Positions 26,757 through 35,748 of a stretch of 64,000 bases of DNA are shown piece after piece. Under the pieces are notes generated by a model. That model had not been told where the DNA came from and searched no databases. It was given only the letters and a program-made list of their open reading frames with translations. Made by a program: the position numbers and the translations under genes. Origin of the DNA: an uncultured Rikenellaceae bacterium (GTDB lineage Bacteria; Bacteroidota; Bacteroidia; Bacteroidales; Rikenellaceae); contig CALVFY010000001.1 in NCBI GenBank assembly GCA_944326945.1, forward strand, positions 109,801 through 173,800, given 5' to 3'. Numbering within the stretch: the first letter of the stretch is position 1; the number at the start of each line of letters is the position of its first letter.

Positions 26757-27563
26757 ATGGTGGAGTGTTATATAAATGCCATGTCGTCTGCCGATACGGC
26801 TGCTTTAGACCTGAAGGCACTGATTCCGGATGCTGCTTTGCGTCGTCGGATGAGTCGTGTGGTGAAGATGGGGGTGGGAGCAGCGATGGATGTTTTGAAC
26901 CGTTTCGGCGGAGGAGCGAGAATTGATGCAGTGGTGACGGCAACGGGTTTGGGATGTTTGACTGATAGCGAGAAATTTCTTCGGAATATGATCGAGAATG
27001 GCGAACAGTTGTTGAATCCGACCCCGTTTATCCAGTCGACATTCAATACCGTGGGAGCCCAGGTGGCTCTTCTGTGTAAGAATCACTCCTATAACATGAC
27101 CTATGCTCATCGGGGACGCAGTTTCGAGTGTGCTTTGCTCGATGCCGTGATGTTGATTCGGGAGGGAAGCGCCCGGAATGTGCTGTTGGGTGCTTTCGAT
27201 GAGATGACCCCTACGCTACACCGGATTTGGGAACGGATGGGTTTCCTGCGAGGAATCGAGGGCGGGGAATGTGCCTGTTTTTTCGTGCTTTCGGATGAGA
27301 GATCGGAGTACACTCTGGCGCGGGTGTCGCAACCGGAATTTTTGTCGGAGGGGTTGACTCGCCAAGAGATGGAGCGTGGTTACGGAGGAGAGAATGTGCG
27401 GATTTTGTGGAATGAATATGCCGAATACGGACTTTGTCCTACGGCTTCGGCCCTGACCTTTCGGGCGGGAGTCGATGCAGTCAGGGCAGGTGCGGATCGG
27501 GCGGTGATATATAACAGTTTTCGGGGGGAAGACCCTGCGATCATGGAGGTGGAATGTGTATAG
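26757..27563 (+). CDS. Ketosynthase-like chain-length-factor protein
   Basis: A 268-residue protein resembling only the N-terminal half of a ketosynthase (the Ketoacyl-synt_2-type domain of aryl-polyene loci). STFNTVGAQVALLCKN lies where an active KS has its cysteine elbow, but no catalytic Cys-His-His set is visible. It probably forms a heterodimer with KS3 and limits chain length. The start is the ATG at 26757; an upstream TTG start would lie inside KS3. It ends 10 bases into the deacetylase gene. Confidence 0.75.
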   Translation: MVECYINAMSSADTAALDLKALIPDAALRRRMSRVVKMGVGAAMDVLNRFGGGARIDAVVTATGLGCLTDSEKFLRNMIENGEQLLNPTPFIQSTFNTVGAQVALLCKNHSYNMTYAHRGRSFECALLDAVMLIREGSARNVLLGAFDEMTPTLHRIWERMGFLRGIEGGECACFFVLSDERSEYTLARVSQPEFLSEGLTRQEMERGYGGENVRILWNEYAEYGLCPTASALTFRAGVDAVRAGADRAVIYNSFRGEDPAIMEVECV

Positions 27564-28231
27564 CCGCAATCATCCTGGTGCTGCTCTGTGGAGCGGTCTA
27601 CGCTTCGGCTTCGATTCGGGCGGGAGTCTATGTGAAGGCTTTGTGCCGGAAGAGGACGAATCGTCGGGTGGTGGCGCTTACGTTCGATGACGGAGTGGAT
27701 GAGGTGTGGACTCCGCGGGTATTGGATGTGTTGCGGAGCCATGGTGTGCAGGCGGTGTTTTTCCTGATCGGAGAGCGGGCCCGGCAACATCCCGATCTTG
27801 TGCGGCGTATGGTGCATGAGGGGCATCTGTTGGGAAATCATTCCTATGGTCATAAGGGTTATTTCCCTTTGTTGAGTCGCCGGAGAATGGAAGAGGAGTT
27901 GCGGCGTACGGATAAGGTGCTGTCGGAGATTGCGGGATGTCCGGTGCGGTGGTTCCGGCCGCCGTTCGGAGTGACGAATCCTACGGTAGCCGGTGTGGTG
28001 ACGAAGTTCGGCTATCGGACCGTGGGGTGGAATATCCGCTCGTTGGATACGATGGGAAGATCGCTCGAATGGGTCGTGCGACGTATTGAGCGCAGGTTGA
28101 AACCCGGTTCGGTGATTTTGCTCCATGACGATCGTCCGCATAGCGACCGCTTGTTGGAAATGGTGCTGGAGCGGATTGAAAAAGAAAAATATACGATAGA
28201 ACGTTTGGATAAACTTTTTGGGATAGAATGA
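27554..28231 (+). CDS. CE4 polysaccharide deacetylase-like protein
   Basis: A 225-residue protein with an N-terminal membrane anchor (residues 1-20) and a NodB-type domain. TFDDGVDE is motif 1 with the catalytic base and metal Asp, HSYGH is the HxxxH metal site, and RPPFG is motif 3. CE4 enzymes remove N- or O-acetyl groups from sugars. In a lipid operon it may process a sugar or acyl group on the polyene conjugate; the acceptor is not known. GGAGGT precedes the ATG. The gene overlaps both neighbours. Confidence 0.83.
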   Translation: MCIAAIILVLLCGAVYASASIRAGVYVKALCRKRTNRRVVALTFDDGVDEVWTPRVLDVLRSHGVQAVFFLIGERARQHPDLVRRMVHEGHLLGNHSYGHKGYFPLLSRRRMEEELRRTDKVLSEIAGCPVRWFRPPFGVTNPTVAGVVTKFGYRTVGWNIRSLDTMGRSLEWVVRRIERRLKPGSVILLHDDRPHSDRLLEMVLERIEKEKYTIERLDKLFGIE

Positions 28232-28857
28232 ATGGATTGATTACTCGGTTTTTGTTGTTGGGAGTTATTTTGGCCGCATGGACGCCTGCTGTGGCACAGA
28301 CCGGAACGGAGTTTGCCGAACGATTGGCACAGCAGAGTGCCAAAATCAATACGATCGTCTGTGATTTTGTCCAAACACGGCATCTGTCCGTGTTGGCGGA
28401 GCCCGTGGAACAGCGGGGACGTTTCTTTTATAAACGCGAGGGAAATATTTGCCTGCTTTATGATAAACCGGAGGGAGATCGGATTGTGATGAGTGACGGA
28501 CGGTTTAAAATGGTTGTGGGCGGTAAGCAGACGGTAGTGGGAATGAATTCGAATCCGATGCTTCGGCAGATGAACGGAATGTTTTCGGCCTGTATGACGG
28601 GAGATGTGCGTCTGTTGGAAGCGGGGGCGAAGACAACGTATTCATCACACGGGAACGAATACCGGGTGGAGATTGTTCCTGTACGGGGTCAGTCGCGGGG
28701 AGCGGTTTCTCGGATTACGCTTTCGTTCGACCGGGACGATATGACCTTGACAGGCATGCGTATGGACGAGGCCAATGGTGATTATACGTTGTATGAATTC
28801 AGAAATAAACGGTTCAACGAGGCGGTTGACGATGCCTATTTCAGCATGGAAAGATGA
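28228..28857 (+). CDS. LolA-like periplasmic lipid carrier
   Basis: A 209-residue protein with a signal peptide (about 1-24, ending PAVAQ) and the LolA-like half-barrel pattern: IVCDFVQTRHLSVL, RGRFFYKREGN and CLLYDKPEGD. LolA ferries lipoproteins to the outer membrane. Homologues in flexirubin and aryl-polyene loci presumably carry the lipid product across the periplasm together with the MMPL exporter encoded downstream. Confidence 0.83.
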   Translation: MNGLITRFLLLGVILAAWTPAVAQTGTEFAERLAQQSAKINTIVCDFVQTRHLSVLAEPVEQRGRFFYKREGNICLLYDKPEGDRIVMSDGRFKMVVGGKQTVVGMNSNPMLRQMNGMFSACMTGDVRLLEAGAKTTYSSHGNEYRVEIVPVRGQSRGAVSRITLSFDRDDMTLTGMRMDEANGDYTLYEFRNKRFNEAVDDAYFSMER

Positions 28858-29225
28858 TATTGGAGGGCAATTTTTTCAGAGTCGTAGAGAGCAGTCGGGA
28901 TAGGGATCTGTGGCGAGTGGTGGTGGAGTTGAATCCCGAACACGAGATATATCGGGGGCATTTCCCCGGACAACCGGTCATGCCCGGTGTTTGTACGTTG
29001 GGTATGGTGAAAGAGTGCGTTGAAGAGATGATCGGTAAAAAGTTGTTGTTGAAAACGATCCGGGAGTGTAAGTTTCTCGCCTCTATCCTCCCTCAGGAAC
29101 ATCGTACGGTGGAGATCGAATTCTCGATTGAACCTGTTCCGGCGGCATTGTGGCAATTGAAGTGCAAGGCTTTCGCCGGTGATGCATGTGTGTTGAAACT
29201 GAAAGCAGAGTTGATTGAACGATGA
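28854..29225 (+). CDS. FabZ-like hotdog dehydratase, DH2
   Basis: A 123-residue single hotdog domain. RGHFPGQPVMPGV is the FabZ active-site motif, with its His about residue 37, and TLGMVKEC is the central helix. It starts on the last 4 bases of the LolA gene. With DH1 it gives the pathway two dehydratases, as in known aryl-polyene systems where two DH proteins act. Confidence 0.82.
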   Translation: MILEGNFFRVVESSRDRDLWRVVVELNPEHEIYRGHFPGQPVMPGVCTLGMVKECVEEMIGKKLLLKTIRECKFLASILPQEHRTVEIEFSIEPVPAALWQLKCKAFAGDACVLKLKAELIER

Positions 29226-30412
29226 ATCCCGCCACGGACATATCATGTGCCGAGAAGTTGGTCGCTTTGAGTTGTGCGGTGGTCATTCCCACCTATAATA
29301 ATGCAGGTACGTTGGCCCGTGTCGTGGAGGAGGTGAAGCGGTATGCACACGATATTCTGGTGGTGGACGACGGTTCGACCGACGATACCCGACAGATACT
29401 TGCCGCTATCGACGGTATCCGAACGATCTCCTATTCCCGGAATCGGGGAAAAGGATATGCTCTGCAAATAGGACTGAGGGAGGCGACCCGATTGGGTTTC
29501 CGATATGCCATTACGATCGATTCGGACGGGCAACATTTCCCGGAGGAGATCCCTGTTTTCGTGGAGGAGATCCGGCGCACTCCGGATGCTTTGCTTATCG
29601 GAGCACGTAATTTGACGGCCGACAATATGCCGAGGAAGAACAGTTTCGCCAATCGGTTCTCCAATTTCTGGTTTTTCGTGGAGACGGGGCGGCGGCTGGA
29701 AGACACTCAGTCCGGATTCCGGCTCTATCCGCTCCGTAAGATCGCGGGGATGCGTCTGTTTACGGCTCGTTATGAATTTGAACTGGAAGTGATTGTCCGG
29801 GCCGTATGGCGGGATATTCCGGTACGGAATATCCCTGTCAAGGTCTATTATCCTCCTCGGCAGGAACGGGTGTCGCATTTCCGTCCGTGGCGTGATTTCG
29901 GACGCATCAGCTTGCTTAACAGTGTGCTGGTTCTGGTGGCCTTGGTGTATTGGCATCCATGGCGATTTCTGAGGCAGTTGACTTGGAAAAATGTAAAACG
30001 GTTTGTACGCAATTATATTACTCACTCCTCCGATTCGAACTTGAGACTTTCGTTGTCGATCGCATGGGGAGTGTTCTGGGGAATCGTGCCGGTGTGGGGC
30101 TATCAGATGGTATTGGCCGTAGCAACGGCTCATTTGCTTAGATTAAACAAGGTGGTTGCTCTTGTCTCCTCCAATATCAGCATCCCGCCGATGATTCCGC
30201 TGATCCTGTATGGCAGTTATGTGACCGGAGGCGTCGTTTTGGGACGTCCGCTGACCCTCCGTCTGTCGGAAATGACCTTGGAACGGCTGGGTGGGGATCT
30301 GCTTCAGTATATAGTAGGCGGATGTGTGTTCGGAATAGTTTGCGCGGTGATTGTGGGAGTGGTCGGTTATCTTTTGATGTCTATTTTTAAACGGGTGCCT
30401 GCTCATGAGTGA
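29222..30412 (+). CDS. GT2 glycosyltransferase fused to a DUF2062 membrane domain
   Basis: A 396-residue protein. Residues about 17-235 form a GT-A family 2 glycosyltransferase: VVIPTYNNAGTL, VVDDGSTDDT and the DxD-type ITIDSDGQH. Residues about 265-390 are a DUF2062-type membrane domain with several hydrophobic segments. The same fusion is, as I recall, found in flexirubin loci. It likely transfers a sugar from a nucleotide or polyprenyl donor to the lipid head group. It overlaps both neighbours by a few bases. Confidence 0.82.
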   Translation: MNPATDISCAEKLVALSCAVVIPTYNNAGTLARVVEEVKRYAHDILVVDDGSTDDTRQILAAIDGIRTISYSRNRGKGYALQIGLREATRLGFRYAITIDSDGQHFPEEIPVFVEEIRRTPDALLIGARNLTADNMPRKNSFANRFSNFWFFVETGRRLEDTQSGFRLYPLRKIAGMRLFTARYEFELEVIVRAVWRDIPVRNIPVKVYYPPRQERVSHFRPWRDFGRISLLNSVLVLVALVYWHPWRFLRQLTWKNVKRFVRNYITHSSDSNLRLSLSIAWGVFWGIVPVWGYQMVLAVATAHLLRLNKVVALVSSNISIPPMIPLILYGSYVTGGVVLGRPLTLRLSEMTLERLGGDLLQYIVGGCVFGIVCAVIVGVVGYLLMSIFKRVPAHE

Positions 30413-33400
30413 ATTCTTTATCCGGATATACGACTATTTCTCCCGTCATCGGATGGTGTTCTATCTGACGCTGGGCGGAATGCTCCTTTTGTTGGGAGGG
30501 GTGGCTTCTCAGATCCGCTTCAATGAGGATGTGACCACCTTTTTTCCGGATGATGAGTCGGGACGTCGCTACTCACTGGTGTTTGAAAACTTGCGGCTGA
30601 AGGATAAAATTGTCATACTGTTCTCCGGGACGGATACTCTTTCGGAGGGGGATCCTGATCGGTTGATTGCTGCTTCGCAACGTTTCGAGGAGTTGTTGAA
30701 TACGGGAACAGACAGTTCCTGTATCCGGTCGGTCGTTTCGGAGGTGGATATGGGCAATATATCGGCCGTGACGGAACGGATTTATGACCGTCTGCCGATC
30801 TATCTCACTGCGGAGGATTTTGTCCGGTTGGACTCTTTGATGGCCGGCGAAGGGGTCGAGGAGACCATTGAGGAGGATTTTGCCCGGATCATATCACCCA
30901 TGGGCAGTGTGTTGAGCGGAATACTTACCCGGGATCCCTTTTCACTGGGAGGGAGAACCTTGGCGGCGCTTCAGAATTTTGGCCGGGGAGGGGATTATGA
31001 ACTTTACGGCAATCGAATCTTCTCTCGTGGCTTGAATACGTTGTTGATTTTTATCGATCCGGCCTACGGATCGGGTAGTACGGGACGCAACGATGCCCTG
31101 GTAGAGGCTATTGAAACGGCTGCCGCTCAAACCGCCCGGGAGTATGACCATGAAATCAGGGTGGATTATTATGGCGGGCCATGTGTGGCTGTTTATAACG
31201 CTCGCCAGATCAAGCGGGACACCATGATTACGCTGAATATCGCTCTGCTGTTGGTCGTGATTGTCATTACGTTTGCTTTCAGTAATCGGTGGGCCGTACC
31301 CCTGATTGTAATGCCGGTGGTGTTTGGCGGAATATTCGCTCTGGCGGCCGTGTGGCTGTTTCAGGGCGAGATCTCCTCTATCGCTCTGGGGGCAGGGGCC
31401 GCCGTGTTCGGAATAGCCTTGAGCTATTCGATCCATGTGCTTTCCCACAGCAATCATACGCCCGATATGCGACAGGTGATCCGAGAACTAACCTATCCGT
31501 TGACAATAGGGAGTTTTACCACGATAGGAGCCTTTCTCGGCTTGCTTTTCACCAGTTCTTCGCTGTTGCGCGATTTCGGACTCTTTTCGGCGTTCGTGCT
31601 GATCGGGACCACGATCTTCTGCCTGGTGTTTCTGCCCCATTTCATCCGTTCGCCTCGGGGCGGAAGGCCGAATCGTCTGTATCGTCTGATCGAACGGGCC
31701 AACGGTTATCCTTATGATCGCAATCGTTGGCTGGTGGGTGGTTTGGTCGCCTTGACGCTGGTGTGTCTGTTCTTCTATAACGACGTGGGATTCGATAGCG
31801 ATATGATGCGGCTCAATTACGAGCCCCGTCATCTTCGGGAAGCGGAACAACGATTGACCGGTCTGACCGGCCGGCCGGATACGCGGACCGTGCTTTTTAT
31901 CTCGACCGGCGAAGATTCCGAGACGGCCGCTCTGGCCTATGAACAGTTGAATGGACGGCTTCAAATGCTTGAAAAGCAGGGGCAGGTCGAACACATTGTT
32001 TCGGTAGGGGAGTTTATTGTACCGGAATCATTGCAGCGGGAGCGCATCGATCGATGGAATGCCTATTGGACTCCGGAGAGGAGGGAGGCACTGTTCGCGC
32101 GGATAGAGACGACCGCTCTTCGGTGTGGTTTCCGTCCGGGCGCTTTCGATGCTTTCCGAGAGGTGGTGGAGCGGAATTATCAGGTGGAGGATCCGTTGGC
32201 GTCGATTCCGGAAGGAGTGCTCGACGATTGGGTCACCCGAACCGATTCGATGACGCTGCTCATCACTCAGGTTGCCCTGTTCGATCGGTATCGTGAAGCG
32301 GTGTATGGAGAGTTTATGGACGATCCGACTACGGTGATTACAGATCGGGCCTATTTCGCCGGGAAGCTGGCCGAGCAGGTCAATGATGATTTCTATCTGA
32401 TTCTGTATATCTCCTCGTTGTTGATTTTCGGGGCACTGCTGCTCTCCTACGGACGAATCGAATTGGCTTTGATGGCGTTTCTGCCCATGAGTGTGAGTTG
32501 GGTGATCATTTTGGGATTGATGGCCTTGTTCGGGATCGAGTTCAATATTGTCAATATTATTCTTTCGACTTTTATTTTCGGTATCGGCGACGATTTCAGC
32601 ATTTTCATCATGGATGGACTGCTGAGCGAATACCGTACGGGAAAACGACTGCTCCCGGCCCATAAGACGGCTATTTTCTTTTCGGCCTTTACGACCGTGG
32701 CGGGCATGGGGGCGATGGTCTTTGCACGTCATCCCGCTCTGCACTCCATTTCGTGGATCTCTATTCTGGGAATGGTGGCTGTGGTGCTCGTTGCCTTTAC
32801 GATCCAGCCGATTCTGTTCCGGCTGTTCATCTCTTCGCAGACTGCCAAGGGGGGATTCCCCTATACGCTGATGAGTTTTCTTAATACGCTCTATGCCTTT
32901 CTTTATTTCGTCACGGGATGTTTTACCCTGCAGGGAATCCTGATCCCGATGTTGTTGATCCCGGTGAGTGCCAGCCGTAAACGGCTTTGGTTCCACTGTA
33001 TGGTGAGATGGTCGACCCATGCGATCCTGCGGACGATGATTACGACCAAGGCTATTTGGCTGAACGAACCTCGAGAAACCTTTTCCAGACCTGGTGTGGT
33101 GATCGCCAATCATCAATCGTTTATTGATATTTTGATGATTCTGTCGCTCTATCCCAAACTGGTGATGGTGACAAACAGTTGGGTGTGGAGGTCGCCCTTC
33201 TTCGGGCGAATCGTCCGTTATGGCGGCTGCTATCATGCGGCAGATGGCTATGAGTCATTGGTCGATACGTTGCGGGAGAAAGTGGCCGAGGGCTATTCCG
33301 TGGTAGTCTTCCCCGAGGGGACTCGTTCTCCGGATGGCAAGATCGGGCGTTTCCACAAGGGGGCTTTCTATCTGGCCGAGAAACTTCAGCTCGATATTAT

Positions 33401-34277
33401 TCCGATTCTGCTCTATGGCAATGGATTGATCTCATCGAAGAGACAGCCCTTCTATATTAAGAAAGGGTATGTGGTGTCGAGTATTCTGCCTCGGATAGCA
33501 TGGGACGATCCTGTTTTCGGCGAGGGGTATAGGGAACGGACCAAACGGATTGCCCGATGGTTCAAGAGTGAGTATGACAAGCTTTACGAACGGTACAATG
33601 CTCCGGATAACGCCTATTTTTACGATGCGTTGATCAAGAGTTATACTTACAAGGGACCTGTACTCGAGTGGTACATGCGGGTGAAGGTGCATATGGAACG
33701 CAATTACGCTCTGTTCCATCGATTGATCCCCCGGGAGGCATCGGTGGTGGATGTGGGATGTGGCTATGGTCCGCTTGCCTATATGCTGGTGATGCTGTCG
33801 GACAGACGACGAGTACTCGGAGTCGATTACGATGCAGAGAAAATAACCGTGGCGAAACATAGTTTCTTGAGGAATGAACGGATCCGATTCGTATGTGCGG
33901 ATGCGGCGGAGTATGATTTCCCGGAGGCTGATGTCTTTGTTTTGAACGATATGCTTCATTATCTGGATTATCAGGCGCAGGAACGGTTGTTGGAGCGGTG
34001 TATTGCACGGTTGAGCGCCAAGGGGTTGTTGATCGTGCGTGACGGTGATTCCTCGAAGACCGATCGCCAACGGGTGACCGAATTGACCGAGCAGCTCTCC
34101 ACCCGTATTGTCGGATTCAACAAGACTCAGGGAGAACTCTGTTTCACCTCCACCGAACGGCTGTTGGAGTTGGCCCGAAGACATGGACTCTTTGTGAGAA
34201 CGATTGAAAACGATCGTCTTACCTCCAATACGATCTATCTTTTCACCCGATATGACCCTGCTTATGGAACGGTATGA
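30405..34277 (+). CDS. Fusion of MMPL/RND exporter, PlsC acyltransferase and SAM methyltransferase
   Basis: A 1290-residue three-part protein. Residues about 1-820 form an MMPL/RND-type exporter: a membrane helix near 20, a large periplasmic loop, TM groups near 270-440 and 665-815, and FGIALSYSIHVL and FGIGDDFSIFIMD as matching TM4-like segments of the two halves. Residues about 870-1060 are a PlsC/LPLAT acyltransferase with NHQSFID (about 903) and FPEGTRS (about 968). Residues about 1100-1240 are a class I methyltransferase with VVDVGCGYGP (about 1115). It would acylate, methylate and export the product in one polypeptide. No stop or frameshift interrupts it. Confidence 0.87.
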   Translation: MSEFFIRIYDYFSRHRMVFYLTLGGMLLLLGGVASQIRFNEDVTTFFPDDESGRRYSLVFENLRLKDKIVILFSGTDTLSEGDPDRLIAASQRFEELLNTGTDSSCIRSVVSEVDMGNISAVTERIYDRLPIYLTAEDFVRLDSLMAGEGVEETIEEDFARIISPMGSVLSGILTRDPFSLGGRTLAALQNFGRGGDYELYGNRIFSRGLNTLLIFIDPAYGSGSTGRNDALVEAIETAAAQTAREYDHEIRVDYYGGPCVAVYNARQIKRDTMITLNIALLLVVIVITFAFSNRWAVPLIVMPVVFGGIFALAAVWLFQGEISSIALGAGAAVFGIALSYSIHVLSHSNHTPDMRQVIRELTYPLTIGSFTTIGAFLGLLFTSSSLLRDFGLFSAFVLIGTTIFCLVFLPHFIRSPRGGRPNRLYRLIERANGYPYDRNRWLVGGLVALTLVCLFFYNDVGFDSDMMRLNYEPRHLREAEQRLTGLTGRPDTRTVLFISTGEDSETAALAYEQLNGRLQMLEKQGQVEHIVSVGEFIVPESLQRERIDRWNAYWTPERREALFARIETTALRCGFRPGAFDAFREVVERNYQVEDPLASIPEGVLDDWVTRTDSMTLLITQVALFDRYREAVYGEFMDDPTTVITDRAYFAGKLAEQVNDDFYLILYISSLLIFGALLLSYGRIELALMAFLPMSVSWVIILGLMALFGIEFNIVNIILSTFIFGIGDDFSIFIMDGLLSEYRTGKRLLPAHKTAIFFSAFTTVAGMGAMVFARHPALHSISWISILGMVAVVLVAFTIQPILFRLFISSQTAKGGFPYTLMSFLNTLYAFLYFVTGCFTLQGILIPMLLIPVSASRKRLWFHCMVRWSTHAILRTMITTKAIWLNEPRETFSRPGVVIANHQSFIDILMILSLYPKLVMVTNSWVWRSPFFGRIVRYGGCYHAADGYESLVDTLREKVAEGYSVVVFPEGTRSPDGKIGRFHKGAFYLAEKLQLDIIPILLYGNGLISSKRQPFYIKKGYVVSSILPRIAWDDPVFGEGYRERTKRIARWFKSEYDKLYERYNAPDNAYFYDALIKSYTYKGPVLEWYMRVKVHMERNYALFHRLIPREASVVDVGCGYGPLAYMLVMLSDRRRVLGVDYDAEKITVAKHSFLRNERIRFVCADAAEYDFPEADVFVLNDMLHYLDYQAQERLLERCIARLSAKGLLIVRDGDSSKTDRQRVTELTEQLSTRIVGFNKTQGELCFTSTERLLELARRHGLFVRTIENDRLTSNTIYLFTRYDPAYGTV

Positions 34278-35748
34278 TGTGGTGATAATCGGGAGTGGTC
34301 TCGGAGGATTGGAGTGTGCTACGATGCTCAGCCGCGAGGGGTTCGGCGTGTGTGTGCTGGAAAAAAATCCCGTGGCAGGGGGATGTCTCCAGTCGTTTAC
34401 GTGTCGGGGAAGATTGCTCGATACGGGTATCCACTATATCGGAAGCATGGATCCGGGTCAGACGTTGCATCAATATTTCCGTTATTTCGGCGTGTTGGAT
34501 AAGCTGAAGATGCGGAGGCTCGATGCGGAGGCTTTCGATGTGATTCGGATCGGAGACCGGGAGTTCTCGTACGCCATGGGTTACGAACAGTTTCTGCGGG
34601 TATTGTGTAAGGAGTTTCCCCACGAGAGCGATAATATCCGACATTATTGCGACGGGATTCGGAAAGTGGGTCGGATGATTGATCCCGAGTATTTGCGTCA
34701 GGGAAAGATATCGGCCGGAGGAATGGAATATCTCGAAGTGTCGGGGTCGGAGTATATCGATCGGATGGTCGGTGATCCTCTGTTGCGTGATGTGTTGGGG
34801 GGAAATAATGTGCTTTATGGTGGAATCCGGGGAAGAACGTCGTTGTACCATCTGGCGATGGTCAACCACTCCAATATTGAAGGAGCCTATCGGTTTGTGG
34901 ATGGATCTCAGCAGTTGGCCGATGCTCTGGTAGGGCAGATCCTGTGTCAGGGGGGCGTCGTACGGACCGGATGTGAGGTAGTATCCATGAAGGAGGAGCG
35001 GGGAAAGATCGCACGGATCGGACTCCGTGGCGGCGAACAGTTGGAGGCCGATTGGGTGATTTCCGACTTGCATCCGGCATGTACGTTCGATCTGTTGGAA
35101 AAGACTCCGCTGGTTCGGCAGGCATTGCTTTCGCGTCTGCACGCATTGCCGAATTCTTACGGAATGTTTTCGCTGTATCTGCTGATGGAACCGAATCGGT
35201 TTCCGTATTTCAATCGAAATTATTATATTCACCGTACGAAAGATGTGTGGAGTGGGCCGCAAGGATCCTCTTATGCGCCGATACTGGTCGGTGCCCAACT
35301 CTCGGGAGATAATCCTGCCTATGCCGATGTGGTGACATTGCTTTGTCCGATGTTGGCTTCGGAGGTGGCCGCCTGGCAGGGGACCCGTCCCGGAAGACGG
35401 GGGCTGGAGTATGAGAGGTTCAAGGAGAAAAAAGCCGGGGAAATGTTGGATGTCGTTTCGCCATTATTCCCGGGATTGGAAGAGTCTGTGCAGTCTATGT
35501 TTGCCACGACACCTCTCTCCTATGCGGATTATACGGGAACCCCTGAAGGTTCTGCTTATGGTATCGTAAAAGATTGTCGCAATCCCTTCGTGACGCTCGT
35601 GTCGGTACGTACGCGGATTCCGAATTTGTTGCTCACGGGGCAGAACCCCAATGCTCACGGGGTTTTGGGGGTGACGCTCACGGCGGCGCTTACCTGTAGC
35701 GAGTTGTTAGGAATGGAATATTTGGCTAAAAAGATCGGAAATGCGTAG
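34264..35748 (+). CDS. FAD-dependent phytoene-desaturase-like oxidoreductase
   Basis: A 494-residue protein starting MERYDVVIIGSGLGGLE, the dinucleotide-binding GxGxxG of the CrtI / all-trans-retinol saturase class. EKNPVAGGCLQSF is the adjacent flavin motif, and the C-terminal LTGQNPNAHGVLGV is the usual second FAD contact. It could saturate, desaturate or isomerise the polyene. The ATG at 34264 is preferred; ATG 34252 or a TTG at 34204 would lengthen the overlap with the exporter gene. The overlap from 34264 is 14 bases. Confidence 0.83.
   Translation: MERYDVVIIGSGLGGLECATMLSREGFGVCVLEKNPVAGGCLQSFTCRGRLLDTGIHYIGSMDPGQTLHQYFRYFGVLDKLKMRRLDAEAFDVIRIGDREFSYAMGYEQFLRVLCKEFPHESDNIRHYCDGIRKVGRMIDPEYLRQGKISAGGMEYLEVSGSEYIDRMVGDPLLRDVLGGNNVLYGGIRGRTSLYHLAMVNHSNIEGAYRFVDGSQQLADALVGQILCQGGVVRTGCEVVSMKEERGKIARIGLRGGEQLEADWVISDLHPACTFDLLEKTPLVRQALLSRLHALPNSYGMFSLYLLMEPNRFPYFNRNYYIHRTKDVWSGPQGSSYAPILVGAQLSGDNPAYADVVTLLCPMLASEVAAWQGTRPGRRGLEYERFKEKKAGEMLDVVSPLFPGLEESVQSMFATTPLSYADYTGTPEGSAYGIVKDCRNPFVTLVSVRTRIPNLLLTGQNPNAHGVLGVTLTAALTCSELLGMEYLAKKIGNA

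Noticed and set aside
32028..33236. 402-codon antisense frame opposite the exporter fusion
   Set aside because: The sequence is rich in His, Arg and Gln and lacks secondary-structure patterns, as expected of a shadow frame.
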